From assembly GCA_963665785.1 (NCBI GenBank), contig OY762456.1:2232001-2296000 (forward strand): a stretch of DNA of 64,000 nucleotides, in the 5' to 3' direction. The notes beneath the pieces were generated by a model, which was not told the origin of the DNA, made no database searches, and saw nothing but the letters and a program-made list of their open reading frames with translations. The stretch comes from UBA7455 sp026713185 (GTDB lineage Bacteria; Pseudomonadota; Gammaproteobacteria; Pseudomonadales; Azotimanducaceae). A program made the translations under genes and the position numbers. Shown in pieces: positions 1 to 9,249 of this stretch; position 1 is the first letter of the stretch; each line of letters opens with the position of its first letter.

Positions 1-1390
1 GATGATGCCCACAGGCATTCATACATCCGGATATATTGATGTGAAATTCACCAAGATCATGGAGGTAGTCAAGATCATCGAATCTGCGCTGAATCGCCTC
101 GGCTACCGGGATGGACTTGGCGTTTGCCAGTGAGCAGAAGTCACCACCGGGACAACAGATCATATCTGTCAGCAACCCGAGATTGGGTGAAGCGAGTCCG
201 ACACTGGAAAGTATCTGCCACAACGGGAAGAGATCCTTCTTGCGGACATCAGCCAGGGTGATGTTCTGTTCGTGAGTAATACGTAATTCACCGAAGCTGT
301 ATTTGTCCGCCAGATCCGCTATCAGTTCCATCTGTTCGTCGGTCACATCACCGGGGGCAACGCCTGTTGCTTTGAGTGCGAGATTGACTATGGCATAACC
401 GGACACACGATGCGGAATGACATTGTGTGTCATCCATGCTTTGAACGAATCGGTCCCGGTAATGAGTCCTTCCTCTGGATCACTGTCTGGCAGATCTTCG
501 TACTCCGGCAGTTCAAAAGCGTTTCTTGCCCTGGCAATTTCCGCATCCGTGAGGGTGCCGGGTCCGTCCTTAAGGGATGACCACTCTTGCTCCACTCTTT
601 CGGCGAATACTTCGGGGGTCATTGCACGAACCAGAATCTTGATTCGAGCCTTGTATTTGTTATCGCGGCGTCCATAGCGGTTGTAGGTCCGCAGAATAGC
701 CTCAATATAGGTCAGCAGATGTTCTTTCTCCAGGAATTCCTTGATGACACTTCCGATCACAGGCGTCCTGCCAAGTCCACCGCCGGCGAGAATCTGAAAT
801 CCCTTTTGATCTCCTTTTTCTACCAGGCGTACGCCAATATCGTGTACCTGAACAGCTGCACGGTCCTCACGAGAGCCGGTGACGGCGATTTTGAATTTTC
901 TTGGGAGCCAGTTGAACTCTGGATGAAAAGTAGACCATTGCCGCAGTAGTTCTGCCCAGGGTCGACTGTCCTCAATCTCGTCTCTGGTAGCGCCGGCGTA
1001 CTGGTCTGTTGTGATATTACGGATACAGTTGCCACTGGTCTGAATGGCATGCATTTGAACAGATGCGAGTTCTCCCAGTATATCGGGTACTTCTTCCAGC
1101 CTGGGCCAATTGAACTGGATATTCTGGCGCGTCGTAAAATGACCATATCCCTTGTCGTAGTATCTCGCGATATGTGCCAACTTGCGCAGTTGCCTTGATG
1201 ATATCATCCCGTACGGAATGGCTATGCGGAGCATGGGTGCAAGACGCTGAACGTACAGGCCATTTCTGAGCCGTAATTGTTGAAACTCGTCTGCCGGCAG
1301 TTCACCCGCGAGAAACCGCTCAGTTTGATCGCGATATTGGATAACCCGCTCATCGACCATTGTCTGGTCGTATGAATCATATTTGTACAT
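1..1390 (-). CDS. cysI: Siroheme sulfite/nitrite reductase hemoprotein (3' end beyond the window)
   Basis: The reading frame runs from an ATG at 1388-1390 leftward off the window edge, giving about 463 residues of a family that is usually around 550. It should reduce sulfite to sulfide (or nitrite to ammonia) with a coupled siroheme and [4Fe-4S] cluster. Both cluster-ligand cysteine pairs are visible: a CCPGGDFC segment, and GCMNACGHH at the truncated end. The N-terminal half has the usual ferredoxin-like nitrite/sulfite reductase repeat, including GHFTTRQNIQFNW. An AAGAG sits upstream of the ATG. Sulfite and nitrite reductases of this type are hard to separate without the C-terminus, so the gene symbol is tentative. 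metH lies upstream in the same direction and is also part of sulfur amino-acid metabolism. Confidence 0.85.
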   Translation of the reverse strand, partial: MYKYDSYDQTMVDERVIQYRDQTERFLAGELPADEFQQLRLRNGLYVQRLAPMLRIAIPYGMISSRQLRKLAHIARYYDKGYGHFTTRQNIQFNWPRLEEVPDILGELASVQMHAIQTSGNCIRNITTDQYAGATRDEIEDSRPWAELLRQWSTFHPEFNWLPRKFKIAVTGSREDRAAVQVHDIGVRLVEKGDQKGFQILAGGGLGRTPVIGSVIKEFLEKEHLLTYIEAILRTYNRYGRRDNKYKARIKILVRAMTPEVFAERVEQEWSSLKDGPGTLTDAEIARARNAFELPEYEDLPDSDPEEGLITGTDSFKAWMTHNVIPHRVSGYAIVNLALKATGVAPGDVTDEQMELIADLADKYSFGELRITHEQNITLADVRKKDLFPLWQILSSVGLASPNLGLLTDMICCPGGDFCSLANAKSIPVAEAIQRRFDDLDYLHDLGEFHINISGCMNACGHH

Positions 1391-1488
1391 TAATCGGCTC
1401 TTAAGAGGAAAATCAGAGAATGGCAACTATACCAAGCTTACCTGGTTCCGACCAGATGATGTCAGCATCTCCTGGCGATCCTTCAGCT

Positions 1489-4400
1489 TCATTGATTATA
1501 CTGCAAAATCGGCTGTAGCCATCGTTCAATCTCGGATATGGGCAGTTTTTTTCTGGCCGCATAGTCTTCTACCTGATCTCTACCGATCTTGCCGATGCCA
1601 AAATATCTTGATTCAGGATGAGAAAGGTAGAAACCACTGACTGTTGCCGCCGGGTCCATGGCATAGCTTGCCGTCAGTGTGACGCCGGTCTTTGCACTTG
1701 CATCCAGGAGTCTGAACAATGTTTCTTTCTCAGTGTGGTCCGGGCAGGCCGGATATCCCGGGGCAGGGCGTATACCCTGGTACTTTTCCCGGATGAGTTC
1801 GGCGTTGGACAATGATTCGTCCAATACATATCCCCAATAGACTTTCCGTACTTCCTGGTGAAGATATTCTGCAAACGCTTCCGCCAGACGGTCTGCGAGA
1901 GCTTTTACCAGGATGGCATTATAATCATCCTTCTCATCTTCAAAGTGAGCTGACAGGGTCTTGGCGCCGAGTCCGGTGGTTACCACAAAACCGCCAATGT
2001 AATCGTGTTTGCCACTGCCAACGGGCGCCACGTAATCAGACAGACAGAAATTTGGCTGGCCACCGGGTTTGTCTGTTTGTTGCCGCAGGTGATGTAATCT
2101 GGTCAGTGGAATACCGAATTCAGGATCTTCATAAAGCTGAATGTCATCACCTTCTGCAAGGGCGGGCCAGAACCCAATGACGGCATTGGCTTGCAGATGT
2201 TTACCGGAGATGATGTATTTGAGCATTTCTTGGGCATCCTCGTAGAGTGCGGTCGCCGCTTCACCGACAACAGGATCTTCAAGGATCTTTGGATATTTAC
2301 CGGCTAGTTCCCAGGTAATGAAGAACGGTGTCCAGTCAATGTAGTCGACAAGTTTTTCGAGAGGGAAATCAGTCAAAGTCCGGGTGCCGGTAAACGACGG
2401 AACAGGCGGTGTGTAATCTTCCCATTCGAGAACCAACTTGTTGGCAACAGCATCGACATAGGGAAGTGCCTTGTTTTTTTCTCGCCGTGTCTTGTTTCGT
2501 ACTCTGATCTTTTCGTATTCCGTCTTTAGTTCAGAGCAGAATACAACTTTAGAATCGCTGTTCAGCAGACTGGAGGTGACGTTTACGGCACGGGAAGCAT
2601 CGGCAACGTATACCGATGCGTCGTTTTTATAGCATGGTTCGATCCTGACCGATGTGTGCGCCTTTGATGTAGTGGCGCCGCCAATCAGTAAAGGCAGGGT
2701 AAAATTCTGACGCTGCATCTCTGTCGCCACGTGTACCATTTCATCCAGAGACGGCGTGATGAGACCGCTTAGACCAATAATATCCACCTGTTTTTCCAGA
2801 GCGGTTTTCAGTATCTTTTCAGCGGGAACCATAACTCCCAGATCAATAACCTCGTAGTTGTTACATTGAAGAACCACACCAACAATATTTTTTCCGATAT
2901 CATGGACATCACCCTTGACGGTTGCCATCAGGATTTTGCCTCTGGAGCGGGCGCCAGCGGCCTTTTCCTGTTCAATATACGGAATCAGGTGGGCGACTGC
3001 CTGTTTCATGACGCGGGCGCTTTTGACAACCTGTGGTAGGAACATCTTGCCTGCGCCAAACAAGTCTCCTACCCGGCTCATACCGTCCATCAGAGGACCT
3101 TCAATCACCTCTATCGGGCGGTTGTACTGTTGTCTGGCTTCCTCCGTGTCTTCTACAACGAACCGATTAATACCCATTACCAATGCGTGTGACAAACGCT
3201 CCTCAACACTCGACTTGCGCCATGTCAGATCTTCGGTTCTGGTTTTTGATCCTCTACCTGCATATCTCTCGGCGATTTCCAGCAATGCTTCTGTTGCATC
3301 CTGTCGCCGATTGAGAATGACATCCTCTATCCTGTTCCTGAGATCCAGAGGTATTTCTTCATAAACAGTCAGTTGGCCCGCATTTACGATGCCCATGGTC
3401 AGGCCGGCTTTAATGGCATGGTAGAGGAAGACAGCATGGATGGCTTCGCGGACCTGATTGTTACCCCGGAAAGAGAAAGACACGTTACTGATTCCCCCGG
3501 AGATCAATGTGCCGGGGAGGCTTTCCCTGATGAATCTGCAGCACTCAATAAATTCACGTCCGTAATTGTTATGCTCTTCAAGACCTGTCGCCACGGCAAA
3601 AACGTTAGGATCGAAGATAATATCTTCCGGGGGAAATCCAACTTCGTTAACCAGAATGTTATAAGATCGATGGCAGATTTGCTGTCGGCGTTCCAGATTG
3701 TCGGCTTGACCCTTCTCATCAAAGGCCATGACGATGACTGCTGCACCGTGTTTCATGCACAGTCTGGCCTGTTCTCTGAACTCATCTTCTCCAGACTTCA
3801 GACTGATGGAATTGACTATTGATTTTCCTTGCAGGCATTTCAGTCCCGCTTCCAGTACATCCCATCTGGATGAATCAACCATGACCGGCACTTTGCTGAT
3901 GTCGGGTTCAGTAGAGATCATGTTCAGAAATCTTGTCATAGCTGCTTTGGAGTCGAGCATGCCCTCATCCATATTCACGTCTATGATCTGGGCGCCATTT
4001 TCGACCTGTTGTCGGGCAACCTGCAGGGCGGCTTCGTAATCTTCCCGTTTGATTAATCGGGCAAAAGCCGCTGACCCAGTGACATTTGTACGTTCGCCCA
4101 CATTGACAAAGAGTGAGTCGGAACGTATTGACAGGGGTTCAAGACCGCTCAATAGACAGCTTCTATCGGATTTCCTGACCCTTCTGGGGGAATAGGTTGC
4201 AGCAAGATCGGCAAACGCCGCGATGTGTTCCGGCGTTGTTCCGCAGCAACCTCCGATAATATTGACAAGGCCATCTTCCACATAACCTTGAATGCTCGTG
4301 ACCATTTCTTCTACGGATTCATCGTATTCGCCAAATTCATTCGGCAATCCACGGTTTGGGTATGCACTGACATGACAGTCTGCAATGCGGGACATCGATT

Positions 4401-5175
4401 CGATGTAGGGTCTGAGTTCGTTTGCGCCAAGCGCACAATTGAATCCTGCACTCAATGGCTTCACATGTCTGATAGATGCCCAGAAAGCTTCAGTAGTTTG
4501 TCCTGAGAGTAATCTGCCACTGGCATCGGTAATGGTGCCGGATACCATGACAGGAAGGTCAAGCGTACGTTCTTCCAGAATTGACAGAGTGGAATAAATT
4601 GCTGCCCTGGCATTCAACACATCGAAGATGGTTTCTATCAGGATGATATCAATTCCACCATCTATCAGCCCCTGCAGTGCCTCTCCATAATCATCAACAA
4701 GGTCATCGAATGTGATATTGCGAAAACCGGGGTCGTTTACATTCGGTGAGAGACTTGCTGACCGTGTTGTGGGGCCGATGGCGCCAGCAACGAATCGCGG
4801 CTTGTTGGTTTGTTCAAATTCGTCAGCAGCCTGCCGTGCCAGATTTGCGGCATTGTAATTCAATTCATAGACCAGGTCTTGTGTACCGAAATCCGCTTGA
4901 GACACTCGATTTGCAGTAAAGGTATTGGTTTCGATTATGTCTGATCCGGAAGCCAGATATTCCCGGTGGATTTCTGTAATGATGTCGGGACGGGTCAGAC
5001 ACAGTAATTCATTGTTGCCATTCAGATTTGAAGGATGATGGTTGAATCTTTCGCCACGGAAGTCAGTCTCAGTCAGATTGAGAGTTTGTATTCGGGTCCC
5101 CATGGCGCCGTCCATGACCAGAATGTGCTCTTCAAGCCTTTCCCTTAGCAATGCTGATTTATAGTCTGAAGCCAT
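1489..5175 (-). CDS. metH: Cobalamin-dependent methionine synthase MetH
   Basis: This full-length 1228-residue enzyme transfers a methyl group from 5-methyltetrahydrofolate to homocysteine through methylcobalamin. All four modules are present. The homocysteine/Zn domain comes first (GFNCALG near residue 245 and GGCCGTTPEH near 310 supply the Zn cysteines). The pterin-binding domain follows at about 350-620 (FVNVGERTNVTGS at its start). The B12 domain has the base-off DVHDIGKN motif near 760. The C-terminal reactivation domain binds AdoMet through RPAPGYPACPDH. The start ATG at 5175 gives the usual N-terminus, ending in MDGAMGTRIQ. I saw no cobalamin or SAH riboswitch in the short gap shared with the divergent nfuA. 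Confidence 0.97.
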   Translation of the reverse strand: MASDYKSALLRERLEEHILVMDGAMGTRIQTLNLTETDFRGERFNHHPSNLNGNNELLCLTRPDIITEIHREYLASGSDIIETNTFTANRVSQADFGTQDLVYELNYNAANLARQAADEFEQTNKPRFVAGAIGPTTRSASLSPNVNDPGFRNITFDDLVDDYGEALQGLIDGGIDIILIETIFDVLNARAAIYSTLSILEERTLDLPVMVSGTITDASGRLLSGQTTEAFWASIRHVKPLSAGFNCALGANELRPYIESMSRIADCHVSAYPNRGLPNEFGEYDESVEEMVTSIQGYVEDGLVNIIGGCCGTTPEHIAAFADLAATYSPRRVRKSDRSCLLSGLEPLSIRSDSLFVNVGERTNVTGSAAFARLIKREDYEAALQVARQQVENGAQIIDVNMDEGMLDSKAAMTRFLNMISTEPDISKVPVMVDSSRWDVLEAGLKCLQGKSIVNSISLKSGEDEFREQARLCMKHGAAVIVMAFDEKGQADNLERRQQICHRSYNILVNEVGFPPEDIIFDPNVFAVATGLEEHNNYGREFIECCRFIRESLPGTLISGGISNVSFSFRGNNQVREAIHAVFLYHAIKAGLTMGIVNAGQLTVYEEIPLDLRNRIEDVILNRRQDATEALLEIAERYAGRGSKTRTEDLTWRKSSVEERLSHALVMGINRFVVEDTEEARQQYNRPIEVIEGPLMDGMSRVGDLFGAGKMFLPQVVKSARVMKQAVAHLIPYIEQEKAAGARSRGKILMATVKGDVHDIGKNIVGVVLQCNNYEVIDLGVMVPAEKILKTALEKQVDIIGLSGLITPSLDEMVHVATEMQRQNFTLPLLIGGATTSKAHTSVRIEPCYKNDASVYVADASRAVNVTSSLLNSDSKVVFCSELKTEYEKIRVRNKTRREKNKALPYVDAVANKLVLEWEDYTPPVPSFTGTRTLTDFPLEKLVDYIDWTPFFITWELAGKYPKILEDPVVGEAATALYEDAQEMLKYIISGKHLQANAVIGFWPALAEGDDIQLYEDPEFGIPLTRLHHLRQQTDKPGGQPNFCLSDYVAPVGSGKHDYIGGFVVTTGLGAKTLSAHFEDEKDDYNAILVKALADRLAEAFAEYLHQEVRKVYWGYVLDESLSNAELIREKYQGIRPAPGYPACPDHTEKETLFRLLDASAKTGVTLTASYAMDPAATVSGFYLSHPESRYFGIGKIGRDQVEDYAARKKLPISEIERWLQPILQYNQ

Positions 5176-5375
5176 GATTAACCTGTATGCCTGATCCAGA
5201 ATTCCATCCAGTCCGGACAGGGAAGAAGCATAACAGTTGTCACACTACTGGAGTATGAAGATATTTGAAATTGGCGATGAGCCTGATTCATTTTACGCAA
5301 ATATGGTATGATGTTTAGTATGCAAGTCGCAATTGTGCAAAACCATGATTCAGAGCATGCACTTTGAGAGGGTAT

Positions 5376-5957
5376 ATGATTGAAATAACAGAATCTGCTC
5401 AGCAATATCTGTTGGAATTACTAAGCAAACAGGAGGCTGACGATGTCGGTATCCGTATTTTTATTACTGATCAGGGTACACCTCTGGCTGAAACCTGTCT
5501 TGCTTATTGCCCCAGTGGAGAACAACAGGAGACTGACGAGCGGGTAGAATATGCGGGATTTACAGGATGGATTGACGGCAAAAGCAAACCATTTCTGGAA
5601 GGCGCTCTGGTGGATTATGCTCAGGATCGTATGGGTGGTCAGCTGACCATCAAGGCGCCCAATGCCAAGGCGCCACAGGTTTCAGAAGACAGTTCATTGG
5701 AAGACCGCATTAACTATGTGCTGCACAGCCAGATTAACCCATCTCTGGCGGAACATGGCGGAATGGTGACTCTGGTTGAGGTCATTGAAGGCAACAACGC
5801 AATTCTCCAGTTTGGCGGTGGATGTCAGGGATGCGGAATGGTTGATATGACCTTGAAGGACGGCGTGGAGAGGACGCTGCTTGAGCAGATTCCCGGCCTC
5901 AATGCTGTCTCTGATGTTACGGATCACTCCATGCGCGAGAACGCTTATTTCAGATAA
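5376..5957 (+). CDS. nfuA: Fe-S biogenesis protein NfuA
   Basis: This is a 193-residue Fe-S cluster carrier that delivers clusters to apo-enzymes under oxidative stress or iron limitation. The N-terminal half is a degenerate A-type (IscA-like) domain (MIEITESAQ, GTPLAETCLAYCP). The C-terminal NifU-like domain has the cluster-ligating CxxC in GGCQGCGMVD. A TTG start lies 12 bases upstream, but the ATG at 5376 is preferred because it gives the NfuA-like N-terminus and follows GAGAGGG at 5366-5372. The gene is divergent from metH and convergent with the DAHP synthase gene. Confidence 0.95.
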   Translation: MIEITESAQQYLLELLSKQEADDVGIRIFITDQGTPLAETCLAYCPSGEQQETDERVEYAGFTGWIDGKSKPFLEGALVDYAQDRMGGQLTIKAPNAKAPQVSEDSSLEDRINYVLHSQINPSLAEHGGMVTLVEVIEGNNAILQFGGGCQGCGMVDMTLKDGVERTLLEQIPGLNAVSDVTDHSMRENAYFR

Positions 5958-6021
5958 CCCTGGACCCTTCCGGGATGCAGGCAGGATTATCTTCATTTCC
6001 TGCCAACTTCCTGAATAATCA

Positions 6022-7128
6022 TCAAGCAGACTTCTTCAGAGATTCTTCCCCGGACAGCAGAATACGCCCCGGAAGAACATCTTTTACGCTGGAGCGCAGA
6101 TCTCTGATCATTGATTCCGTTGTCTCCCAGCTAACGCAGGCATCGGTAATGGAAATGCCGTATTCCAGTTGGTTCCTGTCAGCCGGAATTGACTGATTGC
6201 CTGCACGTATGTTGCTCTCAGCCATCAACCCGATGATAGATTGATTACCTTCCAATATCTGGTTGGCGACATTCTTCATGACCAGTGGTTGAAGATTGTG
6301 ATTCTTGCTGGAGTTGGCATGGCTGCAGTCAATCATGATATTGACCGGAATGTTGGCTTTGAGGAGTTGCTGCTCGCAGATGGACACATTGACGCTGTCG
6401 TAATTTGTGTTACCACCACCGCCACGCAACACGATATGCGCATGATTGTTACCGCGAGTGTGGATTATGGAGACTGCGCCTTCATGATTGATTCCCAGGA
6501 ATCGGTGCGGTGAAGATACCGATTGCAGTGCGTTTATCGCGACTTCCAATCCGCCATCTGTTCCGTTCTTAAATCCCACTGCGGAAGAAAGCCCGCTCGC
6601 CATCTCCCGGTGGGTCTGGGATTCAGCGGTGCGGGCGCCGATGGCGCTCCAACTGATCAGGTCCTGAAGGTATTGTGGCAACACCGGGTCCAGTGCTTCT
6701 GTTGATGTAGGCAAGCCTGTTTCAGCCAAATCGACCAGGAGTTTGCGACCCAGTAGCAGTCCTTCGGATATATTGAAGGAATCATTCAGGTGAGGATCGT
6801 TGATCAACCCTTTCCAGCCTACAGTTGTTCGGGGTTTCTCAAAATAGACGCGCATGACCAGATACAGGGTATCGGAAACCTCATCGGCAAGTTGTTTCAA
6901 TCTGACAGCATATTCCCTGGCGCAATCGAGGTCATGAATAGAACAGGGGCCAACGATCACCAACAGTCGCGGGTCCACACGCTGCAGGATGTTCTTAATG
7001 GTCTGTCGACCTTCGGACACGGTTGACAGGGCATTGTCGGAGGCGGGTACTGCTGCTTTCAACTCATTTGGATTAATCAGGGTTTCTTCATTCAGCACGT
7101 TAATATCATCTACAATCAGGTTTGTCAT
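6022..7128 (-). CDS. aroG: 3-deoxy-7-phosphoheptulonate (DAHP) synthase, class I
   Basis: This enzyme condenses phosphoenolpyruvate and erythrose 4-phosphate, the first step of the shikimate pathway. The length (368 residues) and motifs match the E. coli AroF/AroG/AroH type: GPCSIHDLDCAREYA, KPRTTVGWKG, GARTAESQTHREMASGL, and the metal/phosphate region IMIDCSHANSSK. Which of the three isozymes it corresponds to, and which amino acid inhibits it allosterically, cannot be told by eye. A transcription attenuator with an aromatic-rich leader peptide lies directly upstream (separate entries), so expression probably responds to charged aromatic tRNAs. The gene is convergent with nfuA. Confidence 0.93.
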   Translation of the reverse strand: MTNLIVDDINVLNEETLINPNELKAAVPASDNALSTVSEGRQTIKNILQRVDPRLLVIVGPCSIHDLDCAREYAVRLKQLADEVSDTLYLVMRVYFEKPRTTVGWKGLINDPHLNDSFNISEGLLLGRKLLVDLAETGLPTSTEALDPVLPQYLQDLISWSAIGARTAESQTHREMASGLSSAVGFKNGTDGGLEVAINALQSVSSPHRFLGINHEGAVSIIHTRGNNHAHIVLRGGGGNTNYDSVNVSICEQQLLKANIPVNIMIDCSHANSSKNHNLQPLVMKNVANQILEGNQSIIGLMAESNIRAGNQSIPADRNQLEYGISITDACVSWETTESMIRDLRSSVKDVLPGRILLSGEESLKKSA

Positions 7129-7164
7129 AATCTCCAGTCTCCATTCATCGACGTTTCAATACGC

Positions 7165-7202
7165 CAAAAAAAACCTCCAGGGGTTTCCGCCTGTGGAGGT
7201 TT
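7165..7202 (-). terminator. Attenuator terminator of the DAHP synthase leader
   Basis: On the minus strand a 9-bp perfect stem (AAACCTCCA with TGGAGGTTT) is followed by a run of eight T (the first three belong to the stem). This is an intrinsic terminator located between the leader peptide and the DAHP synthase start, 37 bases before the ATG. The loop contains GGCGGA, which is complementary to TCCGCC in the preceding hairpin and so offers an alternative antiterminating fold. Confidence 0.85.
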
Positions 7203-7207
7203 ATCCT

Positions 7208-7230
7208 TTCGGGCGGAGTAACCGCCCGAA
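7208..7230 (-). promoter_or_regulatory. Attenuator protector hairpin upstream of DAHP synthase
   Basis: This is a perfect 9-bp stem, TTCGGGCGG with CCGCCCGAA, around a 5-base loop. Its 5' arm can alternatively pair with CGCCC just after the leader stop codon (7239-7243). Its 3' arm can alternatively pair with GGCGGA in the terminator loop. These mutually exclusive pairings are those expected of a translation-controlled attenuator. Confidence 0.75.
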
Positions 7231-7245
7231 TAATTTTGGGGCGAT

Positions 7246-7353
7246 CTACTTGTCGAAGAAATAAAAATAACCCGGCCAGAAGCCTTCCGTATTGACGGAC
7301 GACTCGGTCGGGTCGGTAAATTGCCTTGTATCGGGTTTCATGGCGCCAATCAT
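7246..7353 (-). CDS. Aromatic-rich leader peptide of the DAHP synthase gene
   Basis: This is a 35-codon reading frame (or 31 codons from the second ATG at 7341). It ends with TAG 16 bases before the first attenuator hairpin. The segment FWPGYFYFF, encoded at 7255-7281, has seven aromatic residues out of nine, covering Phe, Trp and Tyr. AGG lies 4 bases before the first ATG. The peptide itself probably has no function. Ribosome pausing at its aromatic codons would decide between the terminator and the antiterminator. A ribosome reaching the stop codon would cover the CGCCC segment and favour termination, whereas one stalled at the aromatic codons would leave it free. Confidence 0.8.
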   Translation of the reverse strand: MIGAMKPDTRQFTDPTESSVNTEGFWPGYFYFFDK

Positions 7354-7530
7354 AAAGCCTGAATATTGCATTGCAAGTTTTTTTGGCTGCTGACTTGTGT
7401 CTGCCGGTTCTGTACTATTCGCCGGGTTCCTTTAAAAACCAACGACAATGAAATGTTACAGCACCATGGTGCTGAATTTACACTTCATCGACGATGCAGC
7501 TGGTTCACTGCCTGGGACAGTTACTGCATC

Positions 7531-9222
7531 ATGGATAATGATATGAGTGAAGATACGCAAAAGTACCCACCTAACTTCATCCGGCACATCATTGAACGGG
7601 ATATTGCTGATGCCAAAAACAGTGGTGAAGTGATGACAAGATTTCCACCGGAACCCAATGGCTATCTGCATATCGGACACGCCAAAGCAATCTGTCTGAG
7701 TTTCGGCCTGGCAAAAGATTACAACGGACATACCAATCTCCGCTTTGATGACACCAACCCGGTCAAGGAAAACGTAGACTTCGTTAATGCCATCAAGAAG
7801 GATATTGAGTGGCTGGGTTTTGAGTGGCGGGAGGAGAAATACGCGTCGGATTACTTTGATCAACTATATACCTTTGCGACACAATTGATACGGGAAGGTA
7901 AAGCCTATGTTGACTCCCTGACCGCAGATGAAATCAGGGAATATCGTGGAACTCTGAAAACTCCTGGTATAAACAGCCCGTACAGGGACCGAAGTGTTGA
8001 TGAGAACCTCGGTCTTTTCAGCAGGATGAAACAGGGCGAATTCAGCGATGGTGAGCATGTTTTACGTTTGAAAATAGACATGTCTTCTCCGAATATCAAC
8101 ATGCGAGACCCGGTCATTTACAGAATCCGGCACATTTCACATCATCAAACCGGGGACAAGTGGTGTATTTATCCTCTGTATGATTATACCCACTGCATTT
8201 CAGATTCACTGGAAGGCATAACTCACTCCCTATGTGATTTAAGCTTTGAGGATCATCGTCCACTTTATGATTGGGTACTGGATGAACTGGCAATGAATGT
8301 TCATCCGCAACAGATCGAATTTTCGCGACTTAATCTCCAATACACGCTGATGAGTAAACGAAAGTTGAAGCTGTTGATTGATGAAGGAATTGTCGATGGC
8401 TGGGACGATCCCCGTTTACCCACAATAGCGGGTATGCGCCGCAGGGGTTATACCGCACACAGTATTCGGGATTTTTGCCGCAGAATCGGTGTGACCAGGA
8501 GCGATAACAATGTGGAACTGGCGATGCTGGAGAGTTGTATACGCGAGCATCTGGACAAAGTGGCGCCGCGGGTAATGGGTGTGATCAATCCCCTCAAGAT
8601 TGTGATTGAAAACTATCCACCGGGGGAAACGGAATTACTGGATGCTGTCAATCACCCCGGAAATCCTGAAATGGGAACCAGAAAGTTGCCGTTTACACGG
8701 GAAATTTACATCGACCGTGAAGACTTTAGAGAATCAGCCAACCGTAAATACAAACGACTGGTGGCAGGAGGTGAGGTTCGACTTCGATATGCCTATGTGA
8801 TTCGGGCAAATGAAGTGATCAAGGATGATTCGGGTGAAATCCTGGAATTGCGTTGTCGTTATGATGAGCTGACATTAGGTAGAAACCCGGAAGGGCGGAA
8901 GGTTCGAGGAGTCATTCACTGGGTATCAGCCAGCGAGAATCTTCCTGCAGAAATTCGTCTGTTCAGCCCCTTGTTCAATGTTGATGAACCAGACACTGCG
9001 GATGGTGACTATCGTGAACTGATCAACCCGGATTCACTGATTATCAGGCAGGGGTATGTGGAGAGGAATCTTGGCGGGGCAGTTTCGGATCAGCGGTTTC
9101 AATTTGAACGTGAAGGCTATTTCTGCCCTGATGGCAAACTCTCGAAGGGAGATAGCCTGGTGTTTAACCGCGTCGTGGGTCTCAGGGATACCTGGGCGAA
9201 AATCGAAAAGGCTGCTTCGTGA
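7531..9222 (+). CDS. glnS: Glutaminyl-tRNA synthetase
   Basis: This class I synthetase charges tRNA-Gln with glutamine. The HIGH signature is in PPEPNGYLHIGHAK and the KMSKS-type loop is LMSKRK. The C-terminal part has the two beta-barrels of GlnRS that recognise the anticodon. The open frame extends further upstream, but that stretch has no GlnRS similarity. The ATG at 7531 (563 residues) or at 7543 (559 residues, MSEDTQ) fits the family length of about 555. A direct GlnRS argues for gamma- or betaproteobacteria and against lineages that rely on GatCAB. Confidence 0.95.
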   Translation: MDNDMSEDTQKYPPNFIRHIIERDIADAKNSGEVMTRFPPEPNGYLHIGHAKAICLSFGLAKDYNGHTNLRFDDTNPVKENVDFVNAIKKDIEWLGFEWREEKYASDYFDQLYTFATQLIREGKAYVDSLTADEIREYRGTLKTPGINSPYRDRSVDENLGLFSRMKQGEFSDGEHVLRLKIDMSSPNINMRDPVIYRIRHISHHQTGDKWCIYPLYDYTHCISDSLEGITHSLCDLSFEDHRPLYDWVLDELAMNVHPQQIEFSRLNLQYTLMSKRKLKLLIDEGIVDGWDDPRLPTIAGMRRRGYTAHSIRDFCRRIGVTRSDNNVELAMLESCIREHLDKVAPRVMGVINPLKIVIENYPPGETELLDAVNHPGNPEMGTRKLPFTREIYIDREDFRESANRKYKRLVAGGEVRLRYAYVIRANEVIKDDSGEILELRCRYDELTLGRNPEGRKVRGVIHWVSASENLPAEIRLFSPLFNVDEPDTADGDYRELINPDSLIIRQGYVERNLGGAVSDQRFQFEREGYFCPDGKLSKGDSLVFNRVVGLRDTWAKIEKAAS

Positions 9223-9249
9223 CAGTGGCCATGATTTCCTTTCAGCCCA

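Noticed and set aside
5176..5375. Riboswitch before metH
   Set aside because: The gap has no B12-box or SAH-riboswitch-like pattern that I could recognise; it holds only two divergent promoters.
7366..7530. Upstream extension of glnS
   Set aside because: The extra 55 residues are Cys/Arg/Trp-rich and unlike any GlnRS; they also overlap the divergent leader region.
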